This document shows positions 33,986 through 42,025 of a stretch of DNA of 64,000 nucleotides, one piece after another. The notes below the pieces were generated by a model. The model was given only the letters and a program-made list of their open reading frames with translations, was not told where the DNA came from and made no database searches. The translations under genes were made by a program, and so were the position numbers. How positions within the stretch are numbered: the first letter of the stretch is position 1; each line of letters begins with the position of its first letter. This DNA is from Thalassovita sp. (GTDB lineage: Bacteria > Pseudomonadota > Alphaproteobacteria > Rhodobacterales > Rhodobacteraceae): the NCBI GenBank assembly GCA_017792425.1, contig CP051233.1:87456-151455 (forward strand). The letters are read 5' to 3'.

Positions 33986-34678
33986 ATGGGGCATCACGTG
34001 CTGCCCGGCAACCCCCCGATTCAGGTTGTCCTGCGCCGGTCGGCGCGGGCGCGCCGGATCTCGCTCCGGGTATCGGGTCTGGACGGGCGGGTCGTGCTGA
34101 CCGTGCCCAAGCGGGTGCGCGTCGCCGAGGCGCTGGATTTCGCGCAGGAGAAGGCGGACTGGATCCGCGCCCACCTGTCGCAGCAGCCTGATCTGGTGCC
34201 CGTCGCCACCGGCGCCCTGCTGCCGGTCGAGGGCCGGATGCGCCGGATCGCGCCGATCCCCGGACGCCGCGTGCACCTGACCCCGGACATGCTGGGCGTG
34301 CCCGGCCCGGAAACCGGCGTGCCCGCCCGGCTGACCGGCTACTTGCGTGAACTGGCGCGCGACCGGCTGGTGGCGGCGTCCGATCTTTACGCCGCGCGGC
34401 TGGGGCGACCATATTCCGGGGTGACGCTGCGCGATACCCGGTCGCGCTGGGGGTCGTGTTCGTCGCGGGGCGGGCTGAACTATTCCTGGCGGCTGATCAT
34501 GGCGCCGCCCGAAGTGCTGTCCTACGTTGCCGCGCACGAGGTCGCGCATCTGGCGCAGATGAACCACTCGCCCGCCTTCTGGGCCACCGTGGAACAGATC
34601 CACGGCCCCTATGACCACCCGCGCCACTGGCTGCGACAGAATGGCAGCCAACTGCACCGCTACAGGTTTACAGATTGA
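33986..34678 (+). CDS. YgjP-like (DUF45) zinc metallopeptidase
   Basis: A 230-residue protein of the YgjP/M48-like group. The catalytic motif is AAHEVAHLAQMNHSPAFW, with the family segment LRDTRSRWGSCSSRGGLNYSWRLIMAPPEVLSYV just before. The N-terminal beta part (ARRISLRVSGLDGRVVLTVPKRV) is typical. No signal peptide, so it is cytoplasmic. Substrates are unknown. It lies 30 nt upstream of the GntR gene, on the same strand. Confidence 0.92.
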   Translation: MGHHVLPGNPPIQVVLRRSARARRISLRVSGLDGRVVLTVPKRVRVAEALDFAQEKADWIRAHLSQQPDLVPVATGALLPVEGRMRRIAPIPGRRVHLTPDMLGVPGPETGVPARLTGYLRELARDRLVAASDLYAARLGRPYSGVTLRDTRSRWGSCSSRGGLNYSWRLIMAPPEVLSYVAAHEVAHLAQMNHSPAFWATVEQIHGPYDHPRHWLRQNGSQLHRYRFTD

Positions 34679-34688
34679 CGGCCGCGGG

Positions 34689-34704
34689 TTTTGTGATCAC
34701 AAAA
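34689..34704. promoter_or_regulatory. Perfect 16-bp palindrome before the GntR gene
   Basis: TTTTGTGATCACAAAA is a perfect palindrome lying 4 nt before the ATG of the GntR-family gene and 10 nt after the upstream stop. Its position over the translation start region and its symmetry suggest an autoregulatory operator for that protein. A CRP/FNR-type reading (TGTGA-N6-TCACA) does not fit because the spacer is missing. Confidence 0.6.
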
Positions 34705-34708
34705 GGCC

Positions 34709-35356
34709 ATGCTGATCGCACCCCGCCAGGACCAGGCCACTTCTGCCCATGACCGCGTTTACCGCGGATTGCGCAGCCGCATCATGCACGGTGAAATCGC
34801 GCCGGGCCAGTCACTGACCCTGCGCGGGGTCGGCCGCGAATTCGAGGTCTCGATGACCCCCGCCCGCGAGGCGGTGAACCGTCTGGTGGCCGAGGGCGCG
34901 CTGCAGATGTCCTCTTCGGGGCGGGCCTCTACCCCTGAACTGTCCAACGAACGGATAGAGGAACTGGCCGTCCTGCGCTCGCTGCTAGAGGTAGAGCTGG
35001 CCAGCCGCGCCCTGCCCCGCGCCCACATGGCGCTGATCGAACGGCTGCAGACCATCAACAACACCGTGTCCGAAATGGTCGCCCGGCAGGATGCCGTCGG
35101 TTATATCCGCACCAACCTGGAATTTCACCGCACCCTGTATCTGCGCGCGCAGGCCCCGGCGATGCTGGCGATGGCAGAAACGGTCTGGCTGCAACTGGGG
35201 CCGACGATGCGCGCGCTGTATGGCCGGTTGCGCCGCAAGGATCCGCCGCAATACCACCGCCTGATCATCGCCGCGCTGAAGGCCGGGGACGAACCGGGGC
35301 TGCGGTTGGCGGTTCGGTCCGACGTGACCCAGGGGCTGAAAATGCTGGCGGGCTGA
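34709..35356 (+). CDS. GntR-family (FadR/FCD type) transcriptional regulator
   Basis: A 215-residue regulator. The N-terminal winged helix (YRGLRSRIMHGEIAPGQSLTLRGVGREFEVSMTPAREAVNRLVAEGAL) is followed by a helical FCD effector domain (LAVLRSLLEVELASRALP ... NLEFHRTLYLRAQAPAMLAMAETVWLQLGP ... HHR-type metal/carboxylate site remnants). FCD members usually sense organic acids. The ligand and targets are unknown. The 16-bp palindrome just upstream suggests autoregulation. Confidence 0.92.
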   Translation: MLIAPRQDQATSAHDRVYRGLRSRIMHGEIAPGQSLTLRGVGREFEVSMTPAREAVNRLVAEGALQMSSSGRASTPELSNERIEELAVLRSLLEVELASRALPRAHMALIERLQTINNTVSEMVARQDAVGYIRTNLEFHRTLYLRAQAPAMLAMAETVWLQLGPTMRALYGRLRRKDPPQYHRLIIAALKAGDEPGLRLAVRSDVTQGLKMLAG

Positions 35357-35398
35357 CCGCGCCTTGCATCCGCACCCAATACGCGCATGATCGGGCGC

Positions 35399-35977
35399 AT
35401 GTCAGATCAGCCCCCCCATCCCCGGACTCAGGTAATCATCAAATTCGCGCTGCTATGCGCGTTGCTGGCGGGGTACTTCCTGTACCTGGGGCTGAAATAC
35501 GATTTCACCACCGGTGGCGTGGCCGCCGCCCTGAGCTGGAGCTTTTTCGTCCTGTGTACACCGATTGCCGATGCCGGTTTCCTGCTGGATTTCCCGATGC
35601 GGCTGCTGTTCGGGGTGCGGATGATCCTGTCGGAACTGGTGGTCTGGGCCATCGCCATCGGGCTGAACCTGTCGGTCCTGATCGTCGCGCCGCAGTATTT
35701 CGACACGACGCTGCTGACGCGCCTGTTACACCAGATCCTGATATCGCCCTGGCCCTATTGGGGGGTGATCGCGCTGTCCGGGATCGGCACATTCCTGTCG
35801 ATCCGGTTCGGGGATGAATTGATGGATGTGCTGCATCATCGCGACAGGTCGTTCTTTCACGCCCATCATTTCAAGTATGAACTGATCCTGATCGCGTTCT
35901 TCGTCGCGGTGCTGCTGGGCTATTACGAACTCATCGCCTCGCTCGGGATCGACTCCGTGGTCGACGGGCAGGGATAG
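35399..35977 (+). CDS. Hypothetical multi-pass membrane protein
   Basis: A 192-residue protein with about five hydrophobic segments (FALLCALLAGYFLYLGL, GVAAALSWSFFVLCTPIADAGFLL, LVVWAIAIGLNLSVLIV, YWGVIALSGIGTFLSI, LILIAFFVAVLLGYYELIA) and a histidine-rich cytoplasmic loop (LHHRDRSFFHAHHFKYE). I do not recognise the family. ATG at 35387 is an alternative start; neither has a clear ribosome-binding site. It ends 5 nt from the convergent accA gene. Confidence 0.8.
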   Translation: MSDQPPHPRTQVIIKFALLCALLAGYFLYLGLKYDFTTGGVAAALSWSFFVLCTPIADAGFLLDFPMRLLFGVRMILSELVVWAIAIGLNLSVLIVAPQYFDTTLLTRLLHQILISPWPYWGVIALSGIGTFLSIRFGDELMDVLHHRDRSFFHAHHFKYELILIAFFVAVLLGYYELIASLGIDSVVDGQG

Positions 35978-35982
35978 GGCGG

Positions 35983-36945
35983 TCAGGCCGCCAGCCCCTT
36001 GCCGCCCATGTCCAGGAACTTCTTGCGGCGGTCGGCGACCAGCTTGGCGCCGGATTTCCCGGTCAGTTCCGCCAGCATTGCCGCGATGGCCTTGCCAACC
36101 TCTGCGATCACCGCCTGCTTGTCGCGGTGCGCGCCGCCCAGCGGTTCGGGGATGATCCTGTCGATCACGCCCAGCGCCTTCAGGTCGGTCGCGGTCAGGC
36201 GCATGGCCTCGGCCGCCTCGCGCATCTTCTCGGAATCCTTCCACAGGATGGACGCGCAGCCCTCGGGGGTGATGACCGAGTAAACGGAATGTTCCAGCAT
36301 CGCGACCCGGTTGGCCGTGGCAAAGGCGACAGCCCCACCCGATCCGCCTTCGCCGATGATGACGCTGACCAGCGGCACCCCGATTTGCAGGCATTTTTCC
36401 GTGCTGCGCGCGATCGCTTCGGACTGGCCGCGCTCTTCTGCGCCCTTGCCGGGATAGGCGCCGGGGGTGTCCACCAGCGTGATCACCGGCAGGTTGAACT
36501 TGGCAGCCATTTCCATCAGCCGGATCGCCTTGCGATAGCCTTCGGGGCGGGCCATGCCGAAATTGCGTTCGATCCGCGATTTGGTGTCATTGCCCTTTTC
36601 CTGGCCGATCACCATCACCGGCTGGTCGTCGAACCGCGCCAGCCCGCCCATCACCGCGTGATCGTCGGCAAAGTTCCGGTCCCCGGCCAGCGGCGTGTAT
36701 TCCGTGAACAGCGCGTTGATATAGTCGATGCAATGCGGCCGGTCGGGGTGGCGCGCCACCTGGCATTTCCGCCACGGGGTCAGGTTCTTGTACAGATCCT
36801 TCAGCAGCGTTTCCGCTTTCTTGTCCAGCGCGGCGGCTTCGGCCTCGATGTCCATTTCCTCGTTTTGCCGGGCCATGGCCCTCAGCTCTTCGGCTTTGCC
36901 TTCGATTTCGGCCAGCGGGCGTTCAAAGTCGAGGTAGTTGGTCAT
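35983..36945 (-). CDS. accA: Acetyl-CoA carboxylase carboxyltransferase subunit alpha
   Basis: Carboxyltransferase half of acetyl-CoA carboxylase, first step of fatty-acid synthesis. The 320-residue protein shows MTNYLDFERPLAEIEGKAEELR, then the crotonase-like core with TLVDTPGAYPGKGAEERGQSEAIARS and IIGEGGSGGAVAFATANRVAMLEHSVYSVITPEGCASILWKD. accD is not nearby. GGAGAA precedes the start. It stands alone on the minus strand after the racemase-like gene (89-nt gap). Confidence 0.97.
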   Translation of the reverse strand: MTNYLDFERPLAEIEGKAEELRAMARQNEEMDIEAEAAALDKKAETLLKDLYKNLTPWRKCQVARHPDRPHCIDYINALFTEYTPLAGDRNFADDHAVMGGLARFDDQPVMVIGQEKGNDTKSRIERNFGMARPEGYRKAIRLMEMAAKFNLPVITLVDTPGAYPGKGAEERGQSEAIARSTEKCLQIGVPLVSVIIGEGGSGGAVAFATANRVAMLEHSVYSVITPEGCASILWKDSEKMREAAEAMRLTATDLKALGVIDRIIPEPLGGAHRDKQAVIAEVGKAIAAMLAELTGKSGAKLVADRRKKFLDMGGKGLAA

Positions 36946-37034
36946 GCGTCATTCTCCACCTGGATTGGCTGGATATATGGCTTCCCCGGCGTCCAGATGC
37001 AACATAGCTTGCAGCGCGCAGCGGCAAACGGTGT

Positions 37035-37652
37035 TCAAAGCCGCGCCAGCCCTTCCTTCAGCGCCAGCACGGGCGAGGACAGCACCGGCGCCGGCAGGTC
37101 GGACAGCAGCACCGCCGCCCCCGCCATAGAGGCCTGCGCCAGAACCACCGCCTTGATCCCTGACCGCTGGCCATAGGCGGCACGGATGTCCTTGGCGATG
37201 GCGCGCGAAAAGGCGTGCGGCTCGCCTTCTTCGAACAGGTGCCAGTGCCGGCCCAGGTGTAGCGGCACGATGTTGTAGGGGTTGCCCTCGTTGTCCATTT
37301 CCTGCCGCAACAGGCTGGTGCTGGGGCCTTCGGTCGATTTCAGGCAATAGGCCAGCAGGATGTCGCCCCAGTTCTCTGCCGCGCGGTGCATCATCGGACG
37401 GTCAATGCGGATCGCGCCCGCGGCCTCGGCGATATCGCCCAGCGTGGTGCAGGTGCAGATCACCGGCCCGCGCAGGGCCTTGATCTGGTCGGTGATCTCG
37501 GACCGCAGGGTGTCGTCCACACCGTCCTGCGCCCGCTCCAGCCATTCGCGGCGCACAATATGTTCGAGCCGGGTGCCGGGGGTGATCCGGTCCCGCAGGC
37601 TGTTGAAGGTGGCACAATGGACTTGTGCCGTGTGCAGGCAAGTCAGGTGCAT
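37035..37652 (-). CDS. Asp/Glu racemase superfamily protein
   Basis: A 205-residue protein with the racemase-type beginning MHLTCLHTAQVHCATFNSL and the cysteine loop GPVICTCTTLGDIAEAAG. The second catalytic cysteine expected in two-base racemases is not evident: the corresponding segment reads VVLAQASMAGA. It may therefore be an isomerase or lyase, or a non-racemising homologue. Starts at 37688 (GTG) and 37667 are possible; I prefer 37652. It lies between mcl1 and accA, near the D-amino-acid operon. Confidence 0.8.
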   Translation of the reverse strand: MHLTCLHTAQVHCATFNSLRDRITPGTRLEHIVRREWLERAQDGVDDTLRSEITDQIKALRGPVICTCTTLGDIAEAAGAIRIDRPMMHRAAENWGDILLAYCLKSTEGPSTSLLRQEMDNEGNPYNIVPLHLGRHWHLFEEGEPHAFSRAIAKDIRAAYGQRSGIKAVVLAQASMAGAAVLLSDLPAPVLSSPVLALKEGLARL

Positions 37653-37775
37653 CCCTTGACGATACATGACCGGGGCCAGAGTCGCCACTGTTAGGAATAC
37701 GGGGGGTCGATTTCACCCAATTCGAATCGTCCATTTCAAAGCCTGAACCGTACGGGTTGACAGGTTTTCAAATGA

Positions 37776-37799
37776 TTAACGGCCCCGGAGGGCCGTTAA
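37776..37799. terminator. Hairpin downstream of mcl1
   Basis: TTAACGGCC (37776-37784) and GGCCGTTAA (37791-37799) form a perfect 9-bp stem with a 6-nt loop, 22 nt past the mcl1 stop. The following sequence on the minus strand is A/T-rich but has no clean U-run, so termination may be partial. Confidence 0.6.
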
Positions 37800-37821
37800 C
37801 GTTTGGATGCTTCGGGGCGGC

Positions 37822-38781
37822 TTACTTGCCCGCGATCAGCTCGGCCTGGGCCACGATCACTTCGGCCTGTTTGATCGAAGCGATATCCACCAGTCGGCCC
37901 TTGTAGACGGTCGCGCCTTCGCCGTTGGCCTTGGCCTGTTCCATCGCGGCCAGGATTTCGCGGGCTTCGGCAACAGCCTCTTCTGACGGGGTAAACACTT
38001 GGTTTGCCAGTGCAATCTGCTTGGGATGGATGGCCCATTTGCCGACCATGCCCAGTGTCGCAGACCGTTTGGCCTGCGCGATATAGCCCTCGTCGTCGGA
38101 AAAATCGCCGAACGGGCCATCGACCGGCAGCACGCCGTGGGTGCGGCAGGCGGCAACGATGGCGGCCTGTGCCCAGTGCCACGGGTCCGACCAGAATTTC
38201 TGATCGCCGCGCAACATATAGTAGTTTTCCTGCGTCCCACCAATACCGGTGGTCTGCATGCCCATCGAAGCGGCAAAATCGGCGGCCCCCAGCGACATCG
38301 CCACCAGACGGGGCGAAGCAGCGGCGATTTCCTCGACATGGGCGATACCGGCGGCAGATTCGATGATCACTTCAAAGTTGATCTTCTTGGTCCGACCCTT
38401 GGCGCGTTCGATCGCCGTCACCAGCGCATCAACCGCATAGATATCCTCGGCGCAGCCGACCTTGGGGATCATGATCTGGTCCAGACGCTCGCCCGCTTGT
38501 TCCAGCAGATCCACCACGTCACGGTACCAGTACGGCGTGTCCAACGAGTTGATGCGAACGGACAAAGTCTTGTTTCCCCAGTCATATTCGCCGATCGCCT
38601 TGATGATGTTGGCGCGCGCCGCGTCCTTGTCGGTGGGCGCGACCGAATCTTCGAGGTCCAGATTGATCACGTCCGCTTCCGATGCGGCCATCTTGGCGAA
38701 AAGTTTGGTGTTCGACCCCGGGCCGAACAACTGGCAGCGGTTCGGGCGGGCAATCGGCGTGGGCTGAAGACGGAAGCTCAT
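37822..38781 (-). CDS. mcl1: L-malyl-CoA / beta-methylmalyl-CoA lyase
   Basis: Lyase of the ethylmalonyl-CoA pathway: it splits beta-methylmalyl-CoA into glyoxylate and propionyl-CoA and interconverts malyl-CoA with glyoxylate and acetyl-CoA. The 319-residue protein (MSFRLQPTPIARPNRCQLFG ... INLDLEDSVAP ... FEVIIESAAGIAHVEEIAA ... WAIHPKQIALANQVFTPSE) closely matches my recollection of Rhodobacter Mcl1. The acidic metal-binding residues in NLDLEDSV and FEVIIESA are present. Start at 38781 fits the family. It is divergent from dgcN. Confidence 0.95.
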   Translation of the reverse strand: MSFRLQPTPIARPNRCQLFGPGSNTKLFAKMAASEADVINLDLEDSVAPTDKDAARANIIKAIGEYDWGNKTLSVRINSLDTPYWYRDVVDLLEQAGERLDQIMIPKVGCAEDIYAVDALVTAIERAKGRTKKINFEVIIESAAGIAHVEEIAAASPRLVAMSLGAADFAASMGMQTTGIGGTQENYYMLRGDQKFWSDPWHWAQAAIVAACRTHGVLPVDGPFGDFSDDEGYIAQAKRSATLGMVGKWAIHPKQIALANQVFTPSEEAVAEAREILAAMEQAKANGEGATVYKGRLVDIASIKQAEVIVAQAELIAGK

Positions 38782-39058
38782 GTTTGACCTCTCAGGCAAG
38801 GATATTTCGCAAATCTGGTGCAGAGAGTTATTAAATTGCGCATACATTCGCAAGCGATTTCGCGCCCGCGGCATGATCCGCTGCGTCGCGGCGTGGGCAG
38901 TCTGGCGTGAAACGGGGTGTTTCTGGGAAAATCTGCGAACCAACTTCGGAAAACTCGAAGAATCTTGCGTGGGAAACCGATTGAACGCTGCTTTTGCAAA
39001 CCAATTCGTGGCCGAATCCCGAAAACTCGATCCGAAACCACGCATCGAGGGCCGTGAC

Positions 39059-40060
39059 ATGATCGAAACGCCGTATCTCCTCTTTCTGGGCGACGCGCCC
39101 GACCAACTGGCCGCCAAGGTCGCCCAGGGCATCAAGGACTGGCGCCCGGAATATGCCGTGGGCCAGTTCCGCATGGACGGCTGCAAGGCCGACATGAAAC
39201 TGACCGACATGACCCTGCTGGAAGCCAAGGCCGCCGGCGCCAAGACGCTGGTCATCGGCGTCGCCAACCGCGGCGGCGTGATCAGCCCGGCATGGAAAAA
39301 AGTGTTAATCATGGCGCTGGAAGAAGGCTTCGATCTGGCCAGCGGATTGCATAACCTGCTGCGCGACGAACCAGATCTTGTGGCCGTGGCCGAGGCAACG
39401 GGCAGAAAACTGCACGATGTGCGCATCCCGTCGGTAAAATATCCTATCGCGAACGGAAAAAAACGCACGGGCAAGCGGGTGCTGGCCGTTGGCACCGATT
39501 GCTCGGTCGGAAAGATGTACACGGCGCTTTGCCTCGAAAAAGAAATGCGCTCCCAAGGGCTTAACGCCACTTTTCGCGCCACCGGACAGACCGGAATCCT
39601 GATCACCGGCGACGGTGTGCCCCTGGATGCGGTGATCGCGGACTTCATGGCCGGCTCCATCGAACACCTAACCCCCGACAACGACCCCAACCACTGGGAC
39701 ATCATCGAAGGCCAGGGCTCTCTTTTCCACGTTTCCTACTCGGGCGTGACGATGGCGTTGATCCATGGCGGGCAGCCGGATGCGCTGATCGTCTGCCATG
39801 AACCGACCCGCGACCACATGCGCGGCCTGCCGGGGTACAAGCTGCCCAGCATGGCCGCCGTGCGGGACATGGCGCTGGAACTGGCGCGGGTCGCAAACCC
39901 GGCTTGCCAAGTCGTGGGCTATGCGATCAACACCCAGCACATGAGCGACGCCGACGCCAAATCCTATCTGGACGGGGTAGAGGCCGAGCTGGGGCTGCCG
40001 GCCACGGACCCGTACCGGTTCGGCGCGGCCAGGCTGGTGGACGCACTGGCAGCGATCTGA
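39059..40060 (+). CDS. dgcN: DUF1611 family N-acetyltransferase DgcN (D-glutamate catabolism)
   Basis: A 333-residue DUF1611 protein with a P-loop-like segment VGTDCSVGKMYTALCLEKEM in the C-terminal half and the family stretches IGVANRGGVISPAW and DIIEGQGSLFHVSYSGVTMALIHG. Members named DgcN acetylate D-glutamate in a pathway known from marine Proteobacteria. The frame is open far upstream, but MIETPYLLFLGDAP at 39059, preceded by GAGG, is the likely start. It leads an operon with dgcA and a D-amino-acid transaminase, which supports the assignment. Confidence 0.88.
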   Translation: MIETPYLLFLGDAPDQLAAKVAQGIKDWRPEYAVGQFRMDGCKADMKLTDMTLLEAKAAGAKTLVIGVANRGGVISPAWKKVLIMALEEGFDLASGLHNLLRDEPDLVAVAEATGRKLHDVRIPSVKYPIANGKKRTGKRVLAVGTDCSVGKMYTALCLEKEMRSQGLNATFRATGQTGILITGDGVPLDAVIADFMAGSIEHLTPDNDPNHWDIIEGQGSLFHVSYSGVTMALIHGGQPDALIVCHEPTRDHMRGLPGYKLPSMAAVRDMALELARVANPACQVVGYAINTQHMSDADAKSYLDGVEAELGLPATDPYRFGAARLVDALAAI

Positions 40061-40137
40061 TTCACTCTGGCCGGGCCGCGTGCGGACCGGTTCGGCAAAT
40101 TGAGTATTTTTTGCAAGATGAAACAGGGAGCGGCGCG

Positions 40138-41103
40138 ATGACCATCACCGTGGAACGGGACGTTTTCCGACTGGCACAGGTGTTCACCATCTCTCGGGGC
40201 AGCCGGACAGAGGCGCAGGTGCTGACCGTGAGGGTAACCCGCGACAGCAGGACCGGTTGGGGCGAATGCGTGCCCTACGCGCGGTATGGCGAAACGCTGG
40301 ATTCGGTGACGCAGGAAATCCTTGGCCTGCCATCCGAAGTCACGCGGGGAATGTTGCAAGAGCTGCTGCCCGCAGGGGCGGCGCGCAACGCGGTGGACTG
40401 CGCCCTGTGGGATCTGGAGGCCAAACAGGCCGGCAAGCGAGTATGGGAATTGGCGGGGCTGGCGGCGCCGGGGCCGGAGATCACGGCGTATACCCTGTCT
40501 TTGGCTGAGCCCGAGGAGATGCGGGCGCAGGCGGCGAAGAATGCGTTTCGGCCGCTGTTGAAGATCAAGCTGGGCACGCCGGATGACATGCCCCGGCTGG
40601 AAGCGGTTCGGGCGGGGGCGCCCGATGCCAAGATCATCGTGGATGCGAATGAGGGCTGGAGTGCGGAGGTGTACGCCGATCTGGCACCGCATCTGGTGCG
40701 GTTGGGCGTGGCGCTGGTGGAACAGCCCTTGCCCGCGTCGCAGGATGAGGCGCTGATCGGGATGGCGCGGCCGGTGCCGGTGTGCGCCGATGAGAGCTGT
40801 CATGACCGGGCGTCCTTGCCGCACCTGAAGGGCAAATATGACGTGGTGAACATCAAGCTGGACAAGACCGGCGGGCTGACCGAGGCTCTGGCCCTGCGAG
40901 AGCAGGCACTGCGCGAGGGGTATCAGGTGATGGTGGGCTGCATGGTGGGATCGTCTTTGGCGATGGCCCCGGCCACGCTGGTGGCGCAGGGTGCGATGGT
41001 AACAGACCTTGACGGGCCGCTTTTGTTGGCCGATGACCGGGCAAACGCTTTGCAGTATGACGCGGCCGGGGTGCATCCGCCCACCGCCGCGCTTTGGGGA
41101 TAA
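40138..41103 (+). CDS. dgcA: Enolase-superfamily epimerase DgcA / L-Ala-D/L-Glu epimerase type
   Basis: A 321-residue muconate-lactonising-enzyme-type protein. Visible active-site elements are the KxK (LLKIKLG), the metal ligands in IIVDANEGW, VEQPLP and CADESC, and the second base in VNIKLDKTGG. Such enzymes epimerise L-Ala-D-Glu dipeptides; those paired with dgcN are described as N-acetyl-D-glutamate racemases. The neighbour favours the latter, but sequence alone does not decide. GGAG lies upstream of the ATG at 40138. The transaminase follows 10 nt later. Confidence 0.88.
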   Translation: MTITVERDVFRLAQVFTISRGSRTEAQVLTVRVTRDSRTGWGECVPYARYGETLDSVTQEILGLPSEVTRGMLQELLPAGAARNAVDCALWDLEAKQAGKRVWELAGLAAPGPEITAYTLSLAEPEEMRAQAAKNAFRPLLKIKLGTPDDMPRLEAVRAGAPDAKIIVDANEGWSAEVYADLAPHLVRLGVALVEQPLPASQDEALIGMARPVPVCADESCHDRASLPHLKGKYDVVNIKLDKTGGLTEALALREQALREGYQVMVGCMVGSSLAMAPATLVAQGAMVTDLDGPLLLADDRANALQYDAAGVHPPTAALWG

Positions 41104-41113
41104 GGAGACGCCC

Positions 41114-41974
41114 ATGACCCGCACCGTCTATGTGAACGGAGAATACCTGCCGGAAACCGAGGCCAAGGTTTCCATCTTCGACCGGGCATTCCTGATGGCG
41201 GACGGGGTCTATGAGGTCACCAGCGTGTTGGACGGCAAGCTGATTGATTTCGACGGGCACCGCGCGCGTCTGGAACGGTCGCTGAACGAGCTGGACATCC
41301 CCAAGCCGCCGGAATTCGACGACCTGCTGGACATCCACCGCAATCTGGTCGCCGAAAACGGGGTCGAGGAAGGCATGGTCTATCTGCAGGTGACGCGCGG
41401 TGCGCCGGGCGATCGCGACTTCGTATTCCCGTCGAAAGAGACGCGCCCGACGGTGGTTCTGTTCACCCAGAACAAACCCGGGCTGGCCGACAACCCACAG
41501 GCCAAGGTGGGGATCAAGGTGATCTCGATCGAGGATATTCGCTGGGGTCGCCGCGACATCAAGACGGTGCAGTTGTTGTACCCGTCAATGGGCAAGATGA
41601 TGGCCAAGAAAGCAGGTTGCGACGATGCGTGGCTGGTCGAGGATGGGTTCGTGACCGAGGGCACCAGTAACAACACCTATATCGTCAAGGACGGCAAGAT
41701 CATCACGCGCAACCTGTCGAACGACATTCTGCACGGGATCACCCGCGCCGCAGTGCTGAAATTCGCCCGCGAGGCGCAGATGGAAGTGGTGGAACGGCCC
41801 TTTACCATCGCAGAGGCAAAAGAGGCGGACGAGGCATTCTTTACCTCGGCTTCGGCTTTCGTGATGCCGGTGATCGAGATTGACGGCGCCGCGGTCGGCG
41901 GAGGCAAGGTTGGCAAGGTCGCCACCCGCCTGCGCGAGATTTACCTGGACGAAAGCCGCAAGGCGGGAATCTGA
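41114..41974 (+). CDS. D-amino-acid transaminase (class IV PLP enzyme)
   Basis: A 286-residue fold-type IV aminotransferase. Lys150 in RRDIKTVQLLYP is the probable PLP Schiff-base residue and FVTEGTSNNTYIV holds the conserved cofactor-binding Glu and Ser/Thr. The N-terminus RTVYVNGEYLPETEAKVSIFDRAFLMADGVYEV fits D-amino-acid transaminases rather than branched-chain ones. It should interconvert D-alanine/D-glutamate and 2-oxo acids. AAGGAGA precedes the start at 41114. Last gene of the dgcN-dgcA operon; a terminator follows. Confidence 0.92.
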   Translation: MTRTVYVNGEYLPETEAKVSIFDRAFLMADGVYEVTSVLDGKLIDFDGHRARLERSLNELDIPKPPEFDDLLDIHRNLVAENGVEEGMVYLQVTRGAPGDRDFVFPSKETRPTVVLFTQNKPGLADNPQAKVGIKVISIEDIRWGRRDIKTVQLLYPSMGKMMAKKAGCDDAWLVEDGFVTEGTSNNTYIVKDGKIITRNLSNDILHGITRAAVLKFAREAQMEVVERPFTIAEAKEADEAFFTSASAFVMPVIEIDGAAVGGGKVGKVATRLREIYLDESRKAGI

Positions 41975-41997
41975 CCAGCCCGTCAAAGGCTTTCGAG

Positions 41998-42022
41998 CGG
42001 CGCCCATTCGGGCGCCGTTTTC
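41998..42022 (+). terminator. Terminator after the D-amino-acid operon
   Basis: CGGCGCCC and GGGCGCCG form a perfect 8-bp stem around ATTC, followed by TTTTCGTTT. It lies 23 nt past the transaminase stop and just before the convergent dioxygenase gene, whose own stop is at 42026. Confidence 0.82.
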
Positions 42023-42025
42023 GTT

